NCBI GenBank assembly: GCA_035379625.1
Contig: DAOSVM010000051.1
Location: 1 to 13,240, forward strand
Origin: DAOSCP01 sp035379625
GTDB lineage: Bacteria; Bacteroidota; Ignavibacteria; Ignavibacteriales; DAOSCP01
Direction of reading: 5' to 3'
Length of the DNA: 13,240 nt
Below the pieces are notes generated by a model. It did not search any database and was not told the DNA's origin. It saw nothing but the letters and a program-made list of their open reading frames with translations. Both the position numbers and the translations under genes were made by a program. The number at the start of each line of letters is the position of its first letter. The stretch's first letter is position 1. Positions 8,358 through 13,240 of this stretch are shown piece by piece.

Positions 8358-8609
8358 ATGAAATTTAATTTTAATGACTTAAAAGGTCAAACCTTAAACG
8401 TATATCTTGTTGAAAATTATGGACTTATAGCAAATCCACATTTCGATCAAGATAATCAAATATTGATGAGTGAAATTGGTTTTGTAAGTGGAACTTTACT
8501 TGAAGATTTTGATGAATTTATCCTTTTAGAAGTGATAAAAAAAGAAAGTAGTGAAAAGAAAAAAGTTTTAATTTCTAAAAATTACATTAAAATGATTGAG
8601 ATTGAATAA
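8358..8609 (+). CDS. Small conserved-looking protein, possible Sm-like fold
   Basis: I do not recognise this 83-residue protein with certainty. It has no signal peptide or membrane segment and is rich in beta-type alternation. The C-terminal half (residues about 45-82) reads GTLLEDFDEFILLEVI, then a charged KKESSEKKK turn, then VLISKNYIKMIEI. This resembles the Sm1 (G-x-L-x-x-F-D-x-F-x-L) and Sm2 pattern of Hfq/LSm proteins, although the short KH-type Sm2 core is not exact. A good Shine-Dalgarno (GGAG, 8347-8350) lies seven bases before the ATG. The stop overlaps the next start by one base (TAATG), so it is surely translated with its neighbours. A role in RNA binding is only inference from the pattern. 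Confidence 0.8.
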   Translation: MKFNFNDLKGQTLNVYLVENYGLIANPHFDQDNQILMSEIGFVSGTLLEDFDEFILLEVIKKESSEKKKVLISKNYIKMIEIE

Positions 8610-9610
8610 TGGAAAAAGTAAAAATTGGTGTTATTGGAGCAGGGCATTTAGGAAAATTTCACATTAAAAATTTAAAAGAAATCTCCAATTGTCAATTAGT
8701 TGGATTTTATGATATAAATGAAAAAAGAGCTAAAGAAATTGAACAGGAATTTGATACTAAAGCGTTCAAATCAATGGATGAGCTTTTGAATAATGTGGAT
8801 GCTGTAACAATTGTTGTTAATACCAAATATCATTATGAAGTTGCAAAACAATGTTTGAACGCTGGGAAACATATTTTTCTTGAAAAACCGATTACGGAAA
8901 CAATTGAACAAGCTGAAGAACTTGTAAAAATAGCAAAAGATTTAGGGTTAAAGATTCAGGTTGGGCATATTGAAAGATTTAATCCGGGTTTATTATCACT
9001 GCAAAAGTATCCATTAAATCCGGCTTATATACAATCAGAAAGATTGGCGCCATTTAATCCAAGAGGAACGGATGTTTCAGTTGTGCTTGATTTAATGATT
9101 CACGATATAGATTTGGTACTTTCTTTAATTAAAAGGCCGATAGTTGATATTCGCGCAAGTGGTGTGGAGATAATAAGTGGTCAAATAGATATAGCGACTG
9201 CTAGAATAGAATTTGATAATGCAGCAGTAGCAAATATTACAGCAAGCAGGATTTCGCAGAAAAGAGTTAGGAAAATGCGAATTTTTCAAAAAGATGCGTA
9301 TATTGTTATTGATTTTAATCAAGGAATTTCAGAAATTATAAGCTTACAAGAAAATCAATCAGTTGCCAATCCCGAGGCAATTTGCTATGGAGAACTTGAG
9401 TTAAATAATAATAAAAAATATGTTTATTTTGAACAGTCTCCCAAAATTGAAGTTAATGCAATGAAATATGAATTAGAGGCATTTGTTAATGCAATTCGAA
9501 AAGAAGAAGAAGTTGTTGTAACAGGTGAAGAAGGCTTAAGAGCGTTAAAAGTAGCTAACGAAATAATAGAAAAAATTTATCAATCAATAAAGAGATATGA
9601 AAATGGGTAA
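8609..9610 (+). CDS. Gfo/Idh/MocA family oxidoreductase
   Basis: This 333-residue protein is typical in length for NAD(P)-dependent sugar or inositol dehydrogenases. The N-terminal Rossmann fold shows KIGVIGAGHLGKFH (dinucleotide-binding glycines 10, 12 and 15) and an acidic end to strand 2 (FYDINEKRA). The EKPI motif (92-95) supplies the catalytic-site lysine 93. The C-terminal alpha/beta domain has GHIERFNP and DLMIHDIDLVL, whose His165 and neighbouring Asp residues occupy the family's active-site position. Substrate cannot be read from sequence. Some relatives, such as GnnA, oxidise UDP-GlcNAc in lipid A synthesis, but no GnnB-type aminotransferase or lpx gene is nearby to support that. 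The start overlaps the stop of the small upstream gene by one base. Confidence 0.9.
   Translation: MEKVKIGVIGAGHLGKFHIKNLKEISNCQLVGFYDINEKRAKEIEQEFDTKAFKSMDELLNNVDAVTIVVNTKYHYEVAKQCLNAGKHIFLEKPITETIEQAEELVKIAKDLGLKIQVGHIERFNPGLLSLQKYPLNPAYIQSERLAPFNPRGTDVSVVLDLMIHDIDLVLSLIKRPIVDIRASGVEIISGQIDIATARIEFDNAAVANITASRISQKRVRKMRIFQKDAYIVIDFNQGISEIISLQENQSVANPEAICYGELELNNNKKYVYFEQSPKIEVNAMKYELEAFVNAIRKEEEVVVTGEEGLRALKVANEIIEKIYQSIKRYENG
9591..9594 (+). promoter_or_regulatory. Ribosome binding site favouring the second of two ROK kinase starts
   Basis: AGAG is eight bases before the ATG at 9603 but only two bases before the ATG at 9597. The later start is therefore preferred. The motif lies inside the end of the upstream gene. 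Confidence 0.5.
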
Positions 9611-10553
9611 AAGGAAATTAACTCTCGGAATTGATTTAGGCGGTACATTTATAAAATTTGGTTTGGTTTCACCAGAAGGTGAAATTGTTTCAAAAATATC
9701 ATTACCAACTTGTGCAGATGAAGGCGTAAATAAGGTTTTTCAACAAATACATCAAGGCGTAAAAGAAATTACTGCTAATATGGACATCAAATTAGATGGA
9801 ATTGGTATAGGTGTACCTGGTCTTGTTTCTAATAAGGGCGAAATTTGTGATCCACCTAATTTACCTGGTTGGGGAAAAGTGCCAATTAAAGAGCAACTTG
9901 AGAAAATATTAGATGAAAAGGTATTTGTAGAAAATGATGCTAATGCTGCTGCTGTTGGTGAGTTAATTTATGGAGCAGGAAAAGATTTGGATAATTTTAT
10001 AATGTTAACTCTTGGCACAGGAGTTGGTGGTGGTATTATCATAAATAAAAAAATTTACAGAGGTCCTAATGGTGGAGCAGGAGAATTAGGGCACGTTACA
10101 ATTGATTACAAAGGGAATCAGTGTAATTGCGGGAATGTTGGATGTGTTGAAACTTATGTTGGTAACAATTATATGGTTAAACGTGTAAAAAAACAATTAG
10201 AAAATGTTAAAGATACAATAATATATGAACTATGTGAAAATAATCTCGATAATTTATCACCTAAAATAATATCTCAAGCAGCTCATAATGGTGATGCTTT
10301 TGCACAGAAAATTGTTATTGAAACAGGTCAATATTTAGGTTACGCATTGGTATCGATGATAAATGTTCTTGATATATCAAGTGTTATAATTGGTGGCGGA
10401 GTTTCTGGATTTGGTGAATTATTGTTCAAATCAATTGAAGATACAATTAAAGATAGATCTTTTCCTGTTGTAGCTGATAAGGTAAAAGTTATTCCTGCAA
10501 AATTGAAAAATGATGCTGGTATTTTAGGAGCTGCGGCTCTAGTTCATCACTAA
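9603..10553 (+). CDS. ROK family sugar kinase, probably glucokinase
   Basis: This 316-residue protein carries the full ROK kinase pattern. The phosphate-1 motif is LTLGIDLGGTFIKFGL, the catalytic Asp112 lies in ENDANAAA, and the ATP-binding loop is LTLGTGVGGGI. The zinc site has His164 (GELGHV) with Cys174, Cys176 and Cys181 in CNCGNVGC, followed by the conserved Glu. A DNA-binding helix-turn-helix is absent, so this is an enzyme rather than a ROK repressor. The GELGH context is compatible with glucokinase (ATP plus glucose to glucose 6-phosphate), which would feed the pentose phosphate pathway alongside transketolase; other hexoses remain possible. An ATG six bases earlier (9597) is in frame, but its spacing to AGAG is poor. 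The start overlaps the end of the oxidoreductase gene by 8 nt. Confidence 0.9.
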   Translation: MGKRKLTLGIDLGGTFIKFGLVSPEGEIVSKISLPTCADEGVNKVFQQIHQGVKEITANMDIKLDGIGIGVPGLVSNKGEICDPPNLPGWGKVPIKEQLEKILDEKVFVENDANAAAVGELIYGAGKDLDNFIMLTLGTGVGGGIIINKKIYRGPNGGAGELGHVTIDYKGNQCNCGNVGCVETYVGNNYMVKRVKKQLENVKDTIIYELCENNLDNLSPKIISQAAHNGDAFAQKIVIETGQYLGYALVSMINVLDISSVIIGGGVSGFGELLFKSIEDTIKDRSFPVVADKVKVIPAKLKNDAGILGAAALVHH

Positions 10554-10567
10554 ACTGTTTTTATTTT

Positions 10568-11746
10568 ATGCAAAAATCATTTATAATTTCTGCTAAAAGA
10601 AGCCCATTTGGTTCATTATACGGTTATTTAAGTGGACTAAGCGCTGTAAATTTAGCTACTGAAGTTGCAAAAAGCGTAATTAGTCCACTTATTGAATACA
10701 AAGAAGATTTCAAAGAAGTGATTTTGGGGGAAGTTCTAACTTGTGGACTTGGTCAAAATCCTGCGCGCCAAGTTGCAATTTATTCCGGTTTGAATGAAGC
10801 AACAGAATGTATTACAGTTAATAAAGTTTGCGGCAGTGGATTAAAAGCTATATGCTTAGCTGATGATAGAATTAAATTGAATTATTCTGATTTAATCCTT
10901 GCCGGTGGCGTTGAAAGTATGTCAAATTCGCCATATTATTTAGCAAAGTCAAAAATAATTCCAAAGCTCGCAGAAGTTAAAATCCACGATAGTGTAATAA
11001 ATGATGGCCTTACCGATCCATTTTCCAATATGAATATGTCTCAAATTGCTGAGTTAACATCCAGTAAATATGGATTAACAAGGAAAATGCTTGATGATTT
11101 TGCTTGTCAATCTTATATCCGTATGCAAAACGCAAATAATACAGGGAAGTTTGAGCAAGAACTTGTGCCGATTCACACTTTTAAAAAGTTAAGAGAATTG
11201 GTTGTTACAAAAGATGAAGAGCCTTTTCGATTTCCTGCCGAAAAAGTGTATTCTTTCAAACCAATTTATGGCGATGATGGTGTAATAACTCCCGGCAATT
11301 CTTCAAAAATAAACGATGGTGCAGCGTTGGTGGTAGTTGCAAGTGAAAATTTTATTGAAAAAAATAATATAAAACCACTTGTGGAAATAGTTGCGCACGC
11401 CTCTGTTGGAGTTAATCCTATTGATTTTCTTCTTGCTCCTTCAAAAGTTATTCCAAAAGTATTGGAAAAAGCATACCTAACGATAGAGGATATTGATTTA
11501 TTTGAGATAAATGAAGCATTTGCAACAGTTGTTTTACTCACACAAAACTTATTAAATATAAATCCAGAGAAAATAAACGTGAATGGCGGAGCAATTGCTT
11601 TAGGGCATCCAATAGGAGCAAGTGGCGCTAGATTAGTTGTATCATCAATTTACGAAATGAAGCGAAAAAATGCTAAATATGCTCTTTGTGCTGCGTGTAT
11701 TGGTTCCGGAGAAGCTATTGCTATGATAATTAAAAACGTTGAATAA
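10568..11746 (+). CDS. atoB: Thiolase, acetyl-CoA C-acetyltransferase type
   Basis: This 392-residue protein is the normal length for thiolase. It condenses two acetyl-CoA to acetoacetyl-CoA, or acts in the reverse thiolytic direction, in the cytoplasm. The catalytic residues are present: nucleophile Cys88 in NKVCGSGLKA, His347 in GGAIALGHPIGASGAR, and the second Cys377 in CIGSGEA (C-x-G-x-G kept). The NEAFA motif is also present. The N-terminal AKRSPFGSLYG and GGVESMSNSPY fit biosynthetic thiolases. A degradative 3-ketoacyl-CoA thiolase role is possible, since no fatty-acid or hydroxybutyrate genes lie nearby to decide. There is no visible Shine-Dalgarno before the ATG, and the gap to the ROK gene is only 14 bp, so co-transcription is likely. 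Confidence 0.92.
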   Translation: MQKSFIISAKRSPFGSLYGYLSGLSAVNLATEVAKSVISPLIEYKEDFKEVILGEVLTCGLGQNPARQVAIYSGLNEATECITVNKVCGSGLKAICLADDRIKLNYSDLILAGGVESMSNSPYYLAKSKIIPKLAEVKIHDSVINDGLTDPFSNMNMSQIAELTSSKYGLTRKMLDDFACQSYIRMQNANNTGKFEQELVPIHTFKKLRELVVTKDEEPFRFPAEKVYSFKPIYGDDGVITPGNSSKINDGAALVVVASENFIEKNNIKPLVEIVAHASVGVNPIDFLLAPSKVIPKVLEKAYLTIEDIDLFEINEAFATVVLLTQNLLNINPEKINVNGGAIALGHPIGASGARLVVSSIYEMKRKNAKYALCAACIGSGEAIAMIIKNVE

Positions 11747-11747
11747 G

Positions 11748-12758
11748 ATGAAAAATTATAACATTCCAATTTTCATCCCAGAATTAGCTTGCCCGTTTCA
11801 GTGTATTTATTGCAATCAAAAAAATATTTCCGACCAATTAACTTTACCAACTTTTGAGCAAATACGTTATACAATCGAAACTCATTTAAGAACAATGGAT
11901 TTACAAAAATCAATAATTCAAATAGCGTTTTTTGGCGGTAATTTTACTGGTATAGATATTAGTTTACAGGATAAATACTTATCTTTAGCTAACGAATATG
12001 TACAAAAATATAAACTAAAAGGAATACGCCTTTCAACTCGGCCAGATTATATCAACGAAGAAATATTAAGTTTATTAAAAAAATATAATGTAAAAGCAAT
12101 AGAATTAGGTGCACAATCTCTTGATGATGAAGTTTTGAAAAAAGTTGGAAGGGGACATACAACAAAAGATGTTGAAACAGCATCCAAACTCATAAATGAT
12201 TTTGGTTTCGAATTAGGTTTACAAATGATGATAGGACTTCCCGGCGATACAGAACTTGCTTCCATCAAAACAGCACAAAAAATTATTGAATTGAAAGCAA
12301 AATCAACAAGAATATACCCAACACTTGTGATAAAAGATACTTCATTAGAAAAACTTTACCACAAAGGTCAATATCAACCATTATCATTACATGATGCAAT
12401 ACAAATAACAAAAAAAATAATTCCAATATTTGAAAACAACAAAATACAAATATTGCGTGTAGGTTTACATCCATCAGAAGGTCTTATTACTGGTAAAAAT
12501 TTAGTTGCAGGGCCTTTTCATCCATCATTCAAAGAACTTGTTTTAACAGAAATATGGTATGATAAATTTACTGAACATTTTAAGCAAGATGAAAAATATA
12601 AAGAAATAAAAATATTTGTAAATCCGAAAGAATACAATTATGCTGTAGGTTATCGAGGAAAAAACAAAATCTATTTAAGTAATTTAGCAAAACAAGTCAA
12701 ATTTTATCCAAGCGAGTTCATATATAATAGAAATTTACAAGTAGAGATTATAAAGTAG
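11748..12758 (+). CDS. Elp3-like stand-alone radical SAM protein
   Basis: From the ATG at 11748 this is 336 residues. The cluster motif is near the N-terminus, Cys15, Cys19 and Cys22 in CPFQCIYC, binding a 4Fe-4S cluster and S-adenosylmethionine. FFGGNFTGID is the GGE-like SAM-binding strand. LSTRPDYI, ELGAQSLDDEVL, VGRGHT and QMMIGLPGDT are typical of the Elp3-related radical SAM group. The C-terminal GNAT acetyltransferase domain of true Elp3 (about 500-550 residues in full) is missing, so a tRNA-modifying Elp3 activity should not be assumed; substrate unknown. A TTG nine bases earlier (11739) is in frame but lies inside the thiolase gene. The ATG one base after the thiolase stop is the simpler choice. 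The palindromic element begins within about 10 bp of its stop. Confidence 0.85.
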   Translation: MKNYNIPIFIPELACPFQCIYCNQKNISDQLTLPTFEQIRYTIETHLRTMDLQKSIIQIAFFGGNFTGIDISLQDKYLSLANEYVQKYKLKGIRLSTRPDYINEEILSLLKKYNVKAIELGAQSLDDEVLKKVGRGHTTKDVETASKLINDFGFELGLQMMIGLPGDTELASIKTAQKIIELKAKSTRIYPTLVIKDTSLEKLYHKGQYQPLSLHDAIQITKKIIPIFENNKIQILRVGLHPSEGLITGKNLVAGPFHPSFKELVLTEIWYDKFTEHFKQDEKYKEIKIFVNPKEYNYAVGYRGKNKIYLSNLAKQVKFYPSEFIYNRNLQVEIIK

Positions 12759-12769
12759 AAATAATTGTA

Positions 12770-12786
12770 GCTCAGACGGTATAAGC
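12770..12786 (+). repeat. Left terminal inverted repeat of copy 2
   Basis: GCTCAGACGGTATAAGC matches the reverse complement of 13191-13207 at 16 of 17 positions, and copy 1 at 15 of 17. Confidence 0.85.
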
Positions 12787-12792
12787 TTAAGC

Positions 12793-12821
12793 CCCTTGCG
12801 GCTTGTGGCAAGCCGCAAGGG
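12793..12821. repeat. 13-bp hairpin in copy 2
   Basis: CCCTTGCGGCTTG (12793-12805) pairs with CAAGCCGCAAGGG (12809-12821) around the loop TGG. The stem length and loop size equal those of the copy 1 hairpin at 4398-4426, while most of the stem sequence differs. No T-tract follows, so it is not a canonical terminator for the radical SAM gene. Confidence 0.88.
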
Positions 12822-12822
12822 C

Positions 12823-12842
12823 AGCGGGCCCGAGGTCCCGCT
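12823..12842. repeat. Second hairpin in copy 2
   Basis: AGCGGG (12823-12828) pairs with CCCGCT (12837-12842), separated from the previous hairpin by one unpaired base, as in copy 1. The upper stem is imperfect here, whereas copy 1 pairs through 7 bp. Confidence 0.75.
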
Positions 12843-12849
12843 AAAAATT

Positions 12850-12864
12850 TTGCCACCATTTAAA
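12850..12864. repeat. Left arm of an inner inverted repeat
   Basis: TTGCCACCATTTAAA matches the reverse complement of 13094-13108 at 14 of 15 positions. The two arms enclose the NTGGCA array, nested inside the outer termini. Confidence 0.75.
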
Positions 12865-12880
12865 AAGGTGCACTTGTAGA

Positions 12881-13101
12881 ATGGCATTGATATGCCACAA
12901 TGGTGGCACGGAATTGCCACGAGGTGGCAAAAATTAATGTAATGTGGCATTGATATGTCGCATTGGTGGCAAGAATTTGCCAGGTGGTGGCAAAAATAAA
13001 AGTAGGGTGGCATTGATATGCCACCTTTTTGGCATTGATATGCAGTGTGGTGGCAGGAAAAAATTGCCACATTGGCAAAATGTGGCACACAAATTTAAAA
13101 G
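12881..13101. repeat. Higher-order array of about 21-bp NTGGCA units (63-bp long period)
   Basis: NTGGCA boxes start at 12881, 12903, 12924, 12944, 12966, 12987, 13007, 13029, 13050 and 13072, every 20-22 bp. The sub-units fall into three types. A carries TGGCATTGATATGCCA-like palindromes. B carries GTGGCA, a short A-rich loop, then TGCCA. C carries GTGGCAAAAAT without the inverted half. The order is A-B-C-A-B-C-A-A-B-C'. The A units at 12882, 12945 and 13008 are exactly 63 bp apart; the fourth follows after 22 bp. It is not CRISPR, because there are no constant repeats separated by unique spacers. Confidence 0.85.
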
Positions 13102-13108
13102 GTGGCAA
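13094..13108. repeat. Right arm of the inner inverted repeat
   Basis: TTTAAAAGGTGGCAA is the partner of 12850-12864, with one mismatch. Its GTGGCAA also pairs with TTGCCAC at 13131-13137, giving an alternative local hairpin. Confidence 0.75.
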
Positions 13109-13142
13109 TTATATTGCATATACGATATACTTGCCACGTTTA

Positions 13143-13165
13143 TTTTTTGCAAAGATTGCAAAAAA
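13143..13165. repeat. Perfect 9-bp palindrome near the right end
   Basis: TTTTTTGCA (13143-13151) and TGCAAAAAA (13157-13165) are perfect inverted repeats around AAGAT. On the minus strand the hairpin ends in a T run, so a weak intrinsic terminator for leftward transcription is possible, though the stem is A+T-rich. Confidence 0.7.
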
Positions 13166-13167
13166 CC

Positions 13168-13185
13168 GCACAACTTGAGTTGTGC
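13168..13185. repeat. Hairpin next to the right terminus
   Basis: GCACAAC (13168-13174) pairs with GTTGTGC (13179-13185) around TTGA. It occupies, beside the right terminus, the place that the 13-bp hairpin holds beside the left terminus, so the element is roughly symmetrical. Confidence 0.8.
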
Positions 13186-13190
13186 AGCAC

Positions 13191-13207
13191 GCTTACACCG
13201 TCTGAGC
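13191..13207 (-). repeat. Right terminal inverted repeat of copy 2
   Basis: Read on the minus strand this is GCTCAGACGGTGTAAGC, one mismatch from the left terminus. The following bases AATAGA resemble the TATAGA that follows the matching GAGC in copy 1. Confidence 0.85.
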
Positions 13208-13240
13208 AATAGATAATCTTCTGAATTTTTAAATAAAAAA

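Larger units (their letters stand above)
12766..13212 (+). repeat. Palindromic repeat element, copy 2 (long form, about 450 bp)
   Basis: This fills the whole non-coding 3' region. It is bounded by 17-bp inverted termini (12770-12786 and 13191-13207). From the left it holds a 13-bp hairpin, one A, an AGCGGG/CCCGCT hairpin, an inner inverted repeat, the NTGGCA array, and near the right end a 9-bp palindrome and a further hairpin. The left end matches copy 1 in reverse. The right ends share a GAGCWATAGA border with copy 1. No transposase or other protein is credible inside it, so if mobile it is non-autonomous. Target-site duplications are not clear in the A+T-rich flanks. Confidence 0.75.

Noticed and set aside
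11739..11747. TTG start for the radical SAM protein
   Set aside because: It lies inside the thiolase gene with no ribosome binding site; the ATG at 11748 is one base after the thiolase stop and retains the whole family domain.
12764..12842. tRNA-like start (TAGCTCAGACGGTATAAGC resembles a D-arm)
   Set aside because: No anticodon arm, no TTCGA-type T-arm and no matching acceptor stem follow; the same motif is the terminus of a repeat found in inverted pairs.
12735..13088. Minus-strand frame with a 21-residue Cys/His-rich periodicity (CHH and ISMP repeats)
   Set aside because: The exact 63-bp repeat length keeps several frames open at once; similar open frames occur on both strands and in overlapping frames, none has a ribosome binding site, and the frame runs into the radical SAM gene. 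The periodicity reflects the DNA repeat.
12881..13101. CRISPR array
   Set aside because: Units vary and are contiguous, with no constant repeats separated by unique spacers and no cas genes in the window.
12770..13207. Integron attC site
   Set aside because: The termini lack the RYYYAAC/GTTRRRY core sites, and no integron integrase is nearby; the Xer gene is a housekeeping type.
12944..13216. Plus-strand open frame across the array
   Set aside because: It begins inside a repeat unit at a GTG, spans hairpins and the right terminus, and has no family resemblance or ribosome binding site.

Overview
The window is bacterial, strongly A+T-rich and gene-dense, with every convincing gene on the + strand. 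No single marker fixes the taxon. A low-GC member of the Bacteroidota/Chlorobi/Ignavibacteria side of the FCB group is my best guess, because several starts lack Shine-Dalgarno sequences, TAnnTTTG boxes precede the transketolase gene, and a PgpH-type 7TM-HD protein is present. This assignment is inference with low confidence.

Region 1 (1-4220) is a tightly packed run of three genes. It opens with the 3' part of a PgpH-like 7TM-HD phosphodiesterase (its start lies outside the window). This overlaps by 4 nt a XerD-type tyrosine recombinase with a complete catalytic set, which abuts a ComEC-type DNA-uptake channel. The C-terminal metallo-beta-lactamase-like part of ComEC looks degenerate.

Region 2 (4221-4508) is non-coding. 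It holds an A+T-rich stretch and then a roughly 100-bp GC-rich palindromic element (copy 1).

Region 3 (4509-12758) holds housekeeping and metabolic genes in close succession. They are a YigZ/IMPACT protein, an AAA_14/DUF4143-like ATPase with an apparently eroded C-terminal domain, transketolase, a small possibly Sm-like protein, a Gfo/Idh/MocA oxidoreductase, a ROK sugar kinase, a thiolase (acetyl-CoA acetyltransferase type) and a stand-alone Elp3-like radical SAM protein. A candidate promoter lies just before transketolase. From transketolase onward the spacing (1-nt gap, 1-nt overlap, 8-nt overlap, 14-nt gap, 1-nt gap) suggests one transcription unit. Transketolase and the ROK kinase fit central sugar metabolism.

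Region 4 (12759-13240) is non-coding and the most unusual part. A roughly 450-bp element (copy 2) is bounded by 17-bp inverted repeats (16/17 identical). Its left end carries the same pair of adjacent hairpins as copy 1, in the opposite orientation, with the main stem sequence almost wholly replaced but base pairing kept. Its core is a higher-order array: NTGGCA boxes recur every 20-22 bp (about two helical turns). Three sub-unit types are arranged A-B-C-A-B-C-A-A-B-C', giving an exact 63-bp long period. I found no transposase, tRNA, rRNA or CRISPR array. The element family is the best candidate here for something undescribed: a non-autonomous mobile palindromic element, a protein-binding (iteron-like) array or a structured RNA.
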